Below the pieces are notes generated by a model. It did not search any database. It was given only the letters and a program-made list of their open reading frames with translations, and was not told the origin of the DNA. Positions 39,921 through 47,850 of a stretch of DNA of 64,000 nucleotides are shown one piece after another. The translations under genes were made by a program, and so were the position numbers. Location of the stretch: positions 3,563,501-3,627,500 of the forward strand of contig NZ_JQLH01000001.1 of the NCBI RefSeq assembly GCF_000744105.1, read 5' to 3'. The DNA is from Maribacter forsetii DSM 18668. Its GTDB lineage: Bacteria > Bacteroidota > Bacteroidia > Flavobacteriales > Flavobacteriaceae. Within the stretch, counting starts at the first letter, position 1. Each line of letters starts with the position of its first letter.

Positions 39921-41021
39921 ATGGAACAAAATATCATTCGTTTCCCTAGAACAGATTCTGCAAAGTTTTTTAAAACTTTGAACAGTAGAGTTAACGATTA
40001 TTTTAAAACAAACAAATTAAAGAAAACAGGCAACTGGAAATTACACTTAAAAACTGTAGTTATGTTTGCGCTTTTTCTTGCTCCTTATTTTTTAATACTG
40101 ACCTTAGGACTACCTAATTGGGCCAATATTCTTTTAACCATTGTTATGGGTATTGGTATGGCAGGTGTTGGCATGAACGTTATGCATGACGGTAACCATG
40201 GCGCATATTCTAACAAGAAGTGGGTTAACAAACTAATGGGTAGCAGCATTTACATCCTTGCTGGTAACGTATATAACTGGCAAGTACAGCACAATGTACT
40301 TCACCATACATATACGAATATTCACGAACATGATGAAGATATGGAAGCGGGCAGAATATTACGTTTTTCTAAACATGCGGAATGGAAAAAACACCATAGA
40401 TTTCAACATTTTTATTCTGTTTTCCTTTACGGTCTTCTAACGTTCAACTGGGCAATTACAACAGATTTTCAACAGATGTACCGTTATATGAAACGCAAAT
40501 TATCTTATGGTAAATTACCTAGCGCCACTATGAACTGGAGCACCTTAATAATTACAAAATTACTTTACATTACCATTTGGATCGTATTGCCAATGTTAAT
40601 TTTAGACATCGCATGGTGGAAAATATTAATAGGATTCTTTCTAATGCATTATGTTGCCGGGGTAATCTTAAGTGTTGTTTTTCAATTGGCACATATTGTA
40701 GATGACGCAGACACTCCTTTACCAGATGAATCCGGTACAATGAAAAATACTTGGGCAATTCACCAACTATTTACCACGGTTAATTTTGGGACTAAGAACA
40801 AGATTGTTAATTGGTTTACCGGTGGATTAAATCACCAAGTTGAACACCACATATTTCCTAACATAAGCCACGTACATTACACAAATATTTCGAAAATTGT
40901 GAAACAAACAGCACAAGAATTTAATTTACCATATCACGAGTACAAAACTACTAGAAAAGCTATAATTTCGCACTTTAAACATTTAAAAGAATTAGGCAAG
41001 GAGCCTTCATTACAATACTAG
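39921..41021 (+). CDS. Acyl-CoA/front-end-type fatty acid desaturase
   Basis: A 366-aa integral-membrane di-iron desaturase. Three His boxes are present: HDGNH (89-93), HNVLHH (124-129) and HQVEHH (305-310; the QxxHH form typical of front-end and linoleoyl-CoA-type desaturases). Three or four helices lie at about 50-90, 215-235 and 235-260. No cytochrome b5 domain. It should add a double bond to a membrane acyl chain, perhaps for cold adaptation. The aminotransferase starts 15 bp later on the same strand. The exact regiospecificity cannot be read from the sequence. Confidence 0.92.
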   Translation: MEQNIIRFPRTDSAKFFKTLNSRVNDYFKTNKLKKTGNWKLHLKTVVMFALFLAPYFLILTLGLPNWANILLTIVMGIGMAGVGMNVMHDGNHGAYSNKKWVNKLMGSSIYILAGNVYNWQVQHNVLHHTYTNIHEHDEDMEAGRILRFSKHAEWKKHHRFQHFYSVFLYGLLTFNWAITTDFQQMYRYMKRKLSYGKLPSATMNWSTLIITKLLYITIWIVLPMLILDIAWWKILIGFFLMHYVAGVILSVVFQLAHIVDDADTPLPDESGTMKNTWAIHQLFTTVNFGTKNKIVNWFTGGLNHQVEHHIFPNISHVHYTNISKIVKQTAQEFNLPYHEYKTTRKAIISHFKHLKELGKEPSLQY

Positions 41022-41036
41022 AAATTTAAAGCAACC

Positions 41037-42227
41037 ATGAGCAATCAACTTTCGGACAGAATTAACAGCGTTACACCGTCAGCTACTTTGGAAATGGCCG
41101 CTAAGGCCCGTGAATTAAGAGCACAAGGAAAAGATATTATTGGTTTGAGTTTAGGGGAACCGGACTTCAACACTCCAGATTATATTAAGGATGCCGCAAT
41201 ACAAGCAGTAAATGATGATTATAATTCCTATACTCCCGTTGATGGCTATGTAGAGCTCAAAAAGGCAATTATCACTAAATTCAAGAGAGATAACAACCTT
41301 AGTTATGAACCTTCTCAAATAGTTGTTTCTACAGGAGCTAAGCAGGCTCTATATAATGTTGCCCAAGTTATTTTGAACCCAGGTGACGAAGTTATATTGC
41401 CATGCCCTTACTGGGTAAGCTATAGCGATATTGTAAAATTAGCAGATGGTGTGCCAGTTGAAGTTTCTACTTCTTTGGAGAACGATTTTAAAATGACTCC
41501 TGAACAGTTAGAGGCAGCAATTACACCTAAAACAAAGATGTTATGGTATAGTTCTCCTTGCAACCCAAGTGGATCTATTTACAGCAAAGAGGAATTACGT
41601 GCACTTGCGGATGTTCTTAAGAACCATCCTCAAATTATTGTAGTAAGTGATGAGATATACGAGCATATTAATTATGGCGTTACCACACATGCTTCAATGG
41701 CGGAATTTGAAGATATGTACGATCGCACCGTTACCGTAAACGGAGTTGCAAAAGCATTTGCAATGACCGGATGGCGTATTGGTTACATTGGTGCTCCTGC
41801 ATATATTGCACGTGCAACAAACAAGCTACAAGGTCAAGTGACAAGTGGTGCAAACTGTATTGCTCAGCGTGCCGTTATTACCGCTTTAGAGGAATCACCA
41901 GACCGTATCCAATACATGGTAGACGAATTTAAAGAAAGACGTAAACTAATTTTAGGTCTGTTGAACGAAATTGAAGGTTTTAAATGTAATGAGCCTGAAG
42001 GTGCTTTTTATGTATACCCAGATGTAACCGCTTATTTTGATAAAACATACAATGGCACTACAATTAATAATGCTTCAGATTTTTCCATGTATATCTTAGA
42101 AGCTGCCAATGTAGCCACCGTAACTGGTGATGCCTTTGGTAACGGAAACTGTATTCGTATTTCTTACGCAGCATCAGTAAAAGAAATTAAAGAAGCTATA
42201 TCAAGAATAAAAGAAGCGTTGAAATAA
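41037..42227 (+). CDS. Class I PLP aminotransferase (aspartate aminotransferase type)
   Basis: A 396-aa pyridoxal-phosphate aminotransferase of the Ib subgroup, likely aspartate:2-oxoglutarate. Seen: GLSLGEPDFNTPDYI (about 38-52), STGAKQALYNVAQVILNPGD, SPCNPSGSIYS, VVSDEIYEHINYG, the PLP Lys239 in NGVAKAFAMTGWRIGY and the C-terminal CIRISYAAS with the substrate Arg. Length fits. It lies 15 bp after the desaturase, and is followed by a terminator shared with the convergent trkH. Aromatic substrates are also possible for this subgroup. Confidence 0.93.
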   Translation: MSNQLSDRINSVTPSATLEMAAKARELRAQGKDIIGLSLGEPDFNTPDYIKDAAIQAVNDDYNSYTPVDGYVELKKAIITKFKRDNNLSYEPSQIVVSTGAKQALYNVAQVILNPGDEVILPCPYWVSYSDIVKLADGVPVEVSTSLENDFKMTPEQLEAAITPKTKMLWYSSPCNPSGSIYSKEELRALADVLKNHPQIIVVSDEIYEHINYGVTTHASMAEFEDMYDRTVTVNGVAKAFAMTGWRIGYIGAPAYIARATNKLQGQVTSGANCIAQRAVITALEESPDRIQYMVDEFKERRKLILGLLNEIEGFKCNEPEGAFYVYPDVTAYFDKTYNGTTINNASDFSMYILEAANVATVTGDAFGNGNCIRISYAASVKEIKEAISRIKEALK

Positions 42228-42251
42228 ACCTCAGCATCTTTTAAGAGCATA

Positions 42252-42285
42252 AAAAAAAGTCCCATCAAATGATGGGACTTTTTTT
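42252..42285. terminator. Bidirectional terminator between aminotransferase and trkH
   Basis: GTCCCATCA / TGATGGGAC with A7/T7 flanks makes a 16-bp stem and a tight AA loop, with T runs in both directions. It is 25 bp after the aminotransferase stop and 23 bp past the trkH stop on the other strand. Confidence 0.92.
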
Positions 42286-42307
42286 ATGCTAGATACTTTT
42301 ACCACAT

Positions 42308-43801
42308 TTAAGTTCTTTTCCAGAAATACGGTGTCAGCAATATAAGTACGGTAAATAACTCTAACCTACCTGCTAACATTAAAAATCCACACCACCATTT
42401 TGCCAGAGCCGGTAGACTATTAAAATTGCTCACAGGGTTCAAACTCCCCAACGCAGGACCAACATTACCTAAAGATGATGCCGCACCACCTATGGCAGAT
42501 TCAAAGTCTAACCCTAAAAAGCCCAACACCAAAGCCCCTATTATAAATAGCAGCATGTATAGCACAAAGAACCCAATAATATTATAAACTATTTTCTCCT
42601 TTACGGTCTTGTTATTATATCGTACAGGTATAATGGCATTCGTATGCAATGTTCGCTTAAACTCCAATACACCATTTTTGATAATCAATAAGTGACGCAT
42701 TACTTTGATACCACCTGCCGTTGATCCTGCCGAACCTCCTAAGAAGAACAATCCGAAGAAAAACACGGTTAAGAAAGGTGTCCATTGCGTAAAATCAGCA
42801 CTTACAAATCCGGTTGTAGTTATCACCGAAATTATTTGAAATAGGGAATGCCTAAATGCACTTTCCGCCTTACCCAAGACCATAGGGTAACCAGGAGTAA
42901 GCTCAGTGATATTTGCCTGAAAATAAACTACCAATGCTACTATAATGGTAAATACAATTACAAAACCGGAATAATATTTAAACTCCTCATCTTGTATTAC
43001 TTTTTGTACTTTTCCTTTGAAAGCAAAATAACTTAATACAAAGTTACTACCTGCCAAAAACATAAAAAATATGATGATATATTGAATCATCGGCTGGTCA
43101 TTATAGTAAGCCACACTCGCATTTTTAGTTGAAAAACCACCCGTGGACAATGTTGCCATTGCGTGATTTATAGCATCAAAAAATGACATTCCCGCAACTT
43201 GAAGCAGAATAGTTTCAGCAACAGTATAACCAAAGTAAATCAACCATAGTCGTTTTGCCGTATCGGTAATTCTTGGATGTAATTTATCTCCCGTAGGTCC
43301 TGGTGCTTCCGCAGAAAACAACTGCATCCCTCCTATTCCCAACAAGGGCAATATGGCAATCGCCAAAACAATAATACCCATACCGCCAATCCAATGGGTT
43401 AAGCTACGCCAAAACAAGATACCTTCTGGCATTGCTTCTATATCATCCATAATAGAAGCACCCGTTGTCGTATAGCCGGATATGGTTTCAAAAAAAGCGT
43501 TAGTAACAGTGGGCAATGCACCAGAAAACAAGTAAGGCAACATACCAGAAATAGACATTACGATCCACCCGAAAGTTACAATGATATAACCTTCTTTCGG
43601 TTTTACTTCTTTTTTATGACCTCTAGTATAGTACATCATAAAAACCCCTACGAACATAGTGGTTATAGATGCAAGTGCAATGCTTAATGTAGCTCCATCT
43701 TGGTATATACCACTGACAACAGCCGCCAAAAGCATAAAGCCTCCGTTGCATAGCAATAGAAGCCCCATTATATGAATTATGATTCTTAAATTAAGCCGCA
43801 T
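42308..43801 (-). CDS. trkH: Potassium uptake protein TrkH
   Basis: The K+-translocating membrane subunit. The 497-aa protein has about ten helices and four P-loop-like filters: TTTGASIMDD (about 110-119), TLSTGGFSTKNAS (about 217-229), TTTGFVSADF (about 326-335) and GNVGPALGS (about 444-452). LTHWIGGMGIIVLAIAILPL is the family hallmark. It follows trkA by 1 bp on the same strand, so the K+ channel and its regulator are co-translated. Normal length 480-510. Confidence 0.96.
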   Translation of the reverse strand: MRLNLRIIIHIMGLLLLCNGGFMLLAAVVSGIYQDGATLSIALASITTMFVGVFMMYYTRGHKKEVKPKEGYIIVTFGWIVMSISGMLPYLFSGALPTVTNAFFETISGYTTTGASIMDDIEAMPEGILFWRSLTHWIGGMGIIVLAIAILPLLGIGGMQLFSAEAPGPTGDKLHPRITDTAKRLWLIYFGYTVAETILLQVAGMSFFDAINHAMATLSTGGFSTKNASVAYYNDQPMIQYIIIFFMFLAGSNFVLSYFAFKGKVQKVIQDEEFKYYSGFVIVFTIIVALVVYFQANITELTPGYPMVLGKAESAFRHSLFQIISVITTTGFVSADFTQWTPFLTVFFFGLFFLGGSAGSTAGGIKVMRHLLIIKNGVLEFKRTLHTNAIIPVRYNNKTVKEKIVYNIIGFFVLYMLLFIIGALVLGFLGLDFESAIGGAASSLGNVGPALGSLNPVSNFNSLPALAKWWCGFLMLAGRLELFTVLILLTPYFWKRT

Positions 43802-43802
43802 C

Positions 43803-45152
43803 TTAAAGGAACATTCGTTCTATTTTAGGTATCTCTGAAGGCAAACAACAAACTACTACCCTATCACCTTCTTGTATTTTAAATCCACCAAGTGCAATAT
43901 GACCTTGCCCATCTCTTACAACTCCGCCAATTGTAGCTGCTTTAGGGAAGTCTAATTCTCGTATAGTTGCTCCTGTTACCTTAGAATTTCTTTTTACGAT
44001 AAACTCTAATATTTCTGCATTCAAATTGTTCAAACGCATTAAGGCAACTACTTCACCTTTACGTATATGTCTGAATATATTATTGGCAGCAAGAAGCTTT
44101 TTATTGATCAACGTATCAATACCTATGGAATGTGATAGCTGAAAATAATCCATATTCTCTACTAGGGCAATTGTCTTTTTAATATACTTTGACTTTGCCA
44201 CTAAACATGACATAATGTTGGTTTCAGAATTTCCGGTTACCGCAATAAAGGCATCCATAGATTCTAAACTCTCTTCATCTAGCAACTCAACATTTCTACC
44301 ATCACCATTAATAACAAGTGCATTTGGTAATTCGTCCGCAAGGTCAAAAGCTTTCTCTTTGTTCTTCTCAATTAACTTTACATTGAATTTATTGGCACAA
44401 AGATCCCTAGCGGTTTTATAACCTACTTTACTACCACCAAGAATCATTACATTCTTAATTTCTGCCTTTTTCTTTCCTGTTAATTTGTAAAGTTCATCTA
44501 CCCCTTCTTTCACAGTAATAAAATACACTTGATCGCCTTCTTTAAAAAGCGTATCTCCCCTAGGTATTACGGTATATTGAGTTCCTGTTCGCTGTAAAGC
44601 AATTGGCATGAAGTGTAGTTCAGGAAAAATTTTGGCAGCTTCCTTTACTTGTTTACCAACAAACGGAGCAGATTTAAGCAAAGAAACACCTACCATTATT
44701 AACTCACCTTCTTCAAATTCGTAGGTGTCGTTAAAAGCAGATTTATTTAACAGCATCTGAATTTCAGTTGCCGCTAAAGCTTCTGGAGATATCAATTCAT
44801 CTATACCTAAGTCTGAAAATCTTAAAAGATCTTTATTTTTTATAAACTCGGTATTTGATATTCTGGCAATAGTTCGCTTACAACCTAACTGCTTAGCCAA
44901 CATGCAAAGCGTTAAGTTGGTAGTTTCAGAAGAAGTTACCGCGATAACCAAATCTGAATCTTTTACCTGAGCATCATTCAATATTGCAATAGAAGTTGCA
45001 TCACCTTTTAATACTCGTATATCTAGATGATTATCTGCATAAGCAAGACTTTCTTTTTTAGAATCAATCAAAGTAATATCCTGTGATTCATAAGAGAGTA
45101 ATTTGGCTAAATGAAAGCCTACTTCCCCAGCACCAGCAATTATAATCTTCAT
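43803..45152 (-). CDS. trkA: Trk system potassium transporter TrkA
   Basis: The cytosolic NAD(H)/ATP-binding gating ring of TrkH. The 449-aa protein has two tandem RCK units: N1 starting MKIIIAGAGEVGFHLAKLLS and N2 starting VMILGGSKVGYKTARDL (about 234-250), each followed by a TrkA-C domain (FVGKQVKEAAKIFPE and TGATIRELDFPKAA). Domain order and length are standard. First gene of the trkA-trkH pair. TAATTTTG at 45254-45261 on the minus strand is a weak promoter candidate, about 100 bp upstream. Confidence 0.96.
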   Translation of the reverse strand: MKIIIAGAGEVGFHLAKLLSYESQDITLIDSKKESLAYADNHLDIRVLKGDATSIAILNDAQVKDSDLVIAVTSSETTNLTLCMLAKQLGCKRTIARISNTEFIKNKDLLRFSDLGIDELISPEALAATEIQMLLNKSAFNDTYEFEEGELIMVGVSLLKSAPFVGKQVKEAAKIFPELHFMPIALQRTGTQYTVIPRGDTLFKEGDQVYFITVKEGVDELYKLTGKKKAEIKNVMILGGSKVGYKTARDLCANKFNVKLIEKNKEKAFDLADELPNALVINGDGRNVELLDEESLESMDAFIAVTGNSETNIMSCLVAKSKYIKKTIALVENMDYFQLSHSIGIDTLINKKLLAANNIFRHIRKGEVVALMRLNNLNAEILEFIVKRNSKVTGATIRELDFPKAATIGGVVRDGQGHIALGGFKIQEGDRVVVCCLPSEIPKIERMFL

Positions 45153-45355
45153 TTATTTTATTAGACCGCTAAACATCAAGCACCAATATTCTTCTCTTAA
45201 CTATTACATATACTTAAAAGTAGTCTTGAAAAACAATAGCATTTATTATGGCACAAAATTACATAATTAAATTAGTTTAATCTTTGTTTTCAATTCTTTA
45301 ACCTATCAATTACCAACCTAACTGGCTAAAAAGTAATTAAGCATTCGCTATATTG

Positions 45356-45363
45356 TATATTTG
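45356..45363 (+). promoter_or_regulatory. Promoter -7 box TATATTTG for menG-porT
   Basis: Exact TAnnTTTG match 19 bp before the menG ATG at 45383. No -33 TTG. The leader would be about 13 nt. Confidence 0.5.
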
Positions 45364-45382
45364 CCAAAAAAATAGCTATAAA

Positions 45383-46114
45383 ATGCCCCAAAAAGTTACT
45401 CCGTACAAAGATTCTGAATTAGGAAAGAAAGAACAGGTTACTCAAATGTTCGATACTATTTCTAAAAATTACGATGGACTAAACCGTGTAATTTCTTTTG
45501 GAATAGACATTAAATGGCGCAAAAAAGTGGTTGAAATCTTAAAAAAAGAACAACCCCAATCCATTTTAGACATTGCTACCGGTACTGGAGATTTAGCTAT
45601 TGCCCTTGTTAAAACAGGCGCCAAAAAAATTGTAGGTCTAGATATCTCTCCAGGTATGTTAGCTGTTGGTAAAGAAAAGGTTACGGACAAGAAATTGGAC
45701 AGCACTATAGAAATGGTGGTAGGTGATAGTGAGAAACTTACTTTTGAAGACAACTCATTTGATGCGGTCACGGTATCTTTTGGAGTACGAAATTTTGAAA
45801 CGCTGAATACCGGTATGGCAGAAATTTTACGTGTTTTAAAACCAAACGGAACTCTAGTCGTATTAGAAACTTCTGTACCTACCAAAACCCCATACAAACA
45901 AGGTTACAATTTTTACACTAAAAATATTCTTCCTTTAATTGGAAAATTATTTTCAAAAGATAATTCGGCATACGGGTATTTGAGCGAATCGGCTTCTGTT
46001 TTTCCACATGGTGAAAACTTCAACAATATTTTACGCGAAATTGGGTTTATAGATGTAACGAATAAACCTCAAACATTTGGGGTTGCATCAATTTATGTTG
46101 CGAAAAAAGGTTAA
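45383..46114 (+). CDS. menG: Demethylmenaquinone methyltransferase
   Basis: MenG/UbiE does the last methylation step to menaquinone; ubiquinone is absent in these bacteria, so the MenG name is used. The 243-aa protein starts at ATG 45383 (a TTG at 45353 lies upstream of the promoter box and is rejected). Seen: TQMFDTISKNYDGLNRVISF, the SAM motif ILDIATGTGDLAIALV, GLDISPGMLAVGKEKV, DAVTVSFGVRNFETL and ILRVLKPNGTLVVLE, all UbiE hallmarks. Length fits (about 240). The porT gene follows after 61 bp. Confidence 0.96.
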   Translation: MPQKVTPYKDSELGKKEQVTQMFDTISKNYDGLNRVISFGIDIKWRKKVVEILKKEQPQSILDIATGTGDLAIALVKTGAKKIVGLDISPGMLAVGKEKVTDKKLDSTIEMVVGDSEKLTFEDNSFDAVTVSFGVRNFETLNTGMAEILRVLKPNGTLVVLETSVPTKTPYKQGYNFYTKNILPLIGKLFSKDNSAYGYLSESASVFPHGENFNNILREIGFIDVTNKPQTFGVASIYVAKKG

Positions 46115-46175
46115 TCTTTCAGATTAGCATACTCACAATATATTATTGACGTTTTACAATCGTAAACCAGGATAT

Positions 46176-46868
46176 ATGAAGAAGTGGTTTTTTATACCCC
46201 TAGCGTTGTTGATTACGAATTTAGTAAGTGCTCAATTCAACGAAAGTCCCATATTGAATAAACAAAACGAAGATAAGAAACTCTTAAACTGGGGTTACTT
46301 CCTTGGTTTAAACCAATATGATTTTAAAATAGAATATAAAGAAAATGCCCAAGATATTTTGGTTAGCAAAAGCTTTGGATTTAATGTTGGATTAATTGGG
46401 GAGGTTAGACTTAATGAATTCTTAGATGTTCGTTTTGAACCAGGTTTACACTACGGATCTAGATTAATGGGTTTCCCGGGCTTTGATGATGAACGTGACG
46501 CCATACGAGAAGTAAAATCTACTTATATTAATTTCCCCTTATTACTTAAAGCAAGTACTAGAAGATATGGCAATTTTAAGCCTTTTCTTTTAGGTGGGGT
46601 ATCTACCGGACTTAACTTAGGAAGCAACGAAGAAAGTCCTGACGACAATAGTTCTGGTACTTTTAGAATGAAAAAGTGGTCATACAATTACGAACTTGGC
46701 TTTGGTATAGATTTCTATTTAGAGTATTTCAAATTCACCCCTTCTATTCGTGGTGTTTTTGCCATTACCGATGAGCTAGTTCCAGACAACGACCCTAACA
46801 GCCCTTGGACAGGAAACATAGAATCGTTAAAAACCCGAGGAATTTTTATCAACTTCACTTTTGAATAG
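46176..46868 (+). CDS. porT: PorT-family outer membrane protein of T9SS
   Basis: A 230-aa beta-barrel outer-membrane protein of the PorT family (SprT in gliding flavobacteria), needed for type IX secretion. ATG at 46176 gives signal peptide MKKWFFIPLALLITNLVSAQ; an earlier start at 46146 is less suitable. Seen: LNWGYFLGLNQYDFKIEY, GFNVGLIGEVRLNEFLDVRF, PGLHYGSR, YINFPLLLKASTRRYGNF and a C-terminal aromatic strand ending IFINFTFE. The menG-porT neighbourhood is conserved in flavobacteria. Its stop codon TAG is the first triplet of a 26-copy heptamer array. Confidence 0.88.
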   Translation: MKKWFFIPLALLITNLVSAQFNESPILNKQNEDKKLLNWGYFLGLNQYDFKIEYKENAQDILVSKSFGFNVGLIGEVRLNEFLDVRFEPGLHYGSRLMGFPGFDDERDAIREVKSTYINFPLLLKASTRRYGNFKPFLLGGVSTGLNLGSNEESPDDNSSGTFRMKKWSYNYELGFGIDFYLEYFKFTPSIRGVFAITDELVPDNDPNSPWTGNIESLKTRGIFINFTFE

Positions 46869-47046
46869 CAATTAGCAATTAGCAATTAGCAATTAGCAAT
46901 TAGCAATTAGCAATTAGCAATTAGCAATTAGCAATTAGCAATTAGCAATTAGCAATTAGCAATTAGCAATTAGCAATTAGCAATTAGCAATTAGCAATTA
47001 GCAATTAGCAATTAGCAATTAGCAATTAGCAATTAGCAATTAGCAA
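46866..47046. repeat. Heptanucleotide tandem array (TAGCAAT)n, 25.9 copies
   Basis: 181 bp of perfect 7-bp units TAGCAAT (AGCAATT in another phase). The first TAG is the porT stop codon; the array ends 30 bp before the stop of the convergent methyltransferase. Because 7 is prime to 3, each frame on either strand meets a stop (TAG forward, TAA reverse) every 21 nt, so it cannot code. No hairpin can form within one strand. No copy differs from the unit, as far as I can read. Confidence 0.95.
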
Positions 47047-47076
47047 AAAATAAAATTTTCCGGTTACAACGCTCAA

Positions 47077-47796
47077 CTATTTTCTAATTTCATGTAATAA
47101 AATAGCAGTTGCAGATGCTACGTTTAAACTTTCCGTAGTCACATCTCCAAATTGAGGGATTGCCAATCTATCGGTACAATGTTTTGCGACAGCTTCAGAA
47201 ACTCCTTTTCCTTCATTACCCATAATCATTATTCCCTTTGTAGGTAACTTCGTTGAATTTACATTATCACCATCCATAAAAGTTCCAAAAACAGGTAACT
47301 GGGTTGAAGTTAAGAATGCATCAAGAGATAAATATTGAATATTTATTCTAGTGATTGACCCCATAGTAGCTTGTAATACTTTTGAATTAAAGCAATCTAC
47401 AGTATCCGTAGAACATACAATATCACTGATACCAAACCAATCGCAAAGCCTTATTATAGTTCCTAAATTACCCGGGTCCTGTACTCCATCTAACACCAAA
47501 ACCCAATCAGAAGTTATTTTTTCGGTTGGTTTTGGAATGTAGAACACTCCAAGATATCCATTCGGGTTCTTTAGGCTACTCATTTGACTAAGCTCCCTAG
47601 CTGTTACTTTATCAACGTGTAGATCATCCACATCTAACCCATTAGGATCAACTGCAAAAAGCTTATAGACTTTTATGTCAGAATTCACTACTTCTTCAAT
47701 AGTCTTTTTTCCTTCTACAACAAATAGTCCGTGCTCATTTCGGCACTTTTTTTGCTGTAGACTTTTGATAAGTTTCAATTCACTTTTGACAACCAT
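47077..47796 (-). CDS. TrmH/SpoU-family RNA 2'-O-methyltransferase
   Basis: A 239-aa SPOUT methyltransferase with an N-terminal substrate-binding domain (KSLQQKKCRNEHGLFVVEGK, about 9-28) and the knotted C-terminal domain: VLVLDGVQDPGNLGTIIRLC (about 102-121), IMIMGNEGKGVSEAVAKHC (about 189-207) and IPQFGDVTTESLNVASATAI (about 212-231). It should put a 2'-O-methyl group on rRNA or tRNA; the target cannot be told. Divergent from tamL, whose promoter overlaps this gene's first codons. Normal length. Confidence 0.93.
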   Translation of the reverse strand: MVVKSELKLIKSLQQKKCRNEHGLFVVEGKKTIEEVVNSDIKVYKLFAVDPNGLDVDDLHVDKVTARELSQMSSLKNPNGYLGVFYIPKPTEKITSDWVLVLDGVQDPGNLGTIIRLCDWFGISDIVCSTDTVDCFNSKVLQATMGSITRINIQYLSLDAFLTSTQLPVFGTFMDGDNVNSTKLPTKGIMIMGNEGKGVSEAVAKHCTDRLAIPQFGDVTTESLNVASATAILLHEIRK

Positions 47797-47814
47797 TCAA
47801 ATAATGTATTTTTG
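47786..47814 (+). promoter_or_regulatory. Full Bacteroidota promoter for tamL
   Basis: TTG at 47786-47788, an 18-bp spacer, then TATTTTTG at 47807-47814. Both elements and their spacing fit the Bacteroidota sigma-A promoter TTG-N17-23-TAnnTTTG. The -33 part overlaps the 5' end of the divergent methyltransferase gene. The start site would be near 47820, which favours ATG 47851 over ATG 47821 for tamL. Confidence 0.75.
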
Positions 47815-47850
47815 ATTTCTATGAGGATGGCACTTTGCTCCAAAAACAAC

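Noticed and set aside
45469..45897. 142-aa minus-strand frame over menG
   Set aside because: Antisense shadow of a strongly conserved enzyme.
46866..47046. CRISPR array
   Set aside because: The array has a 7-bp unit with no spacers, so it is a simple tandem repeat.
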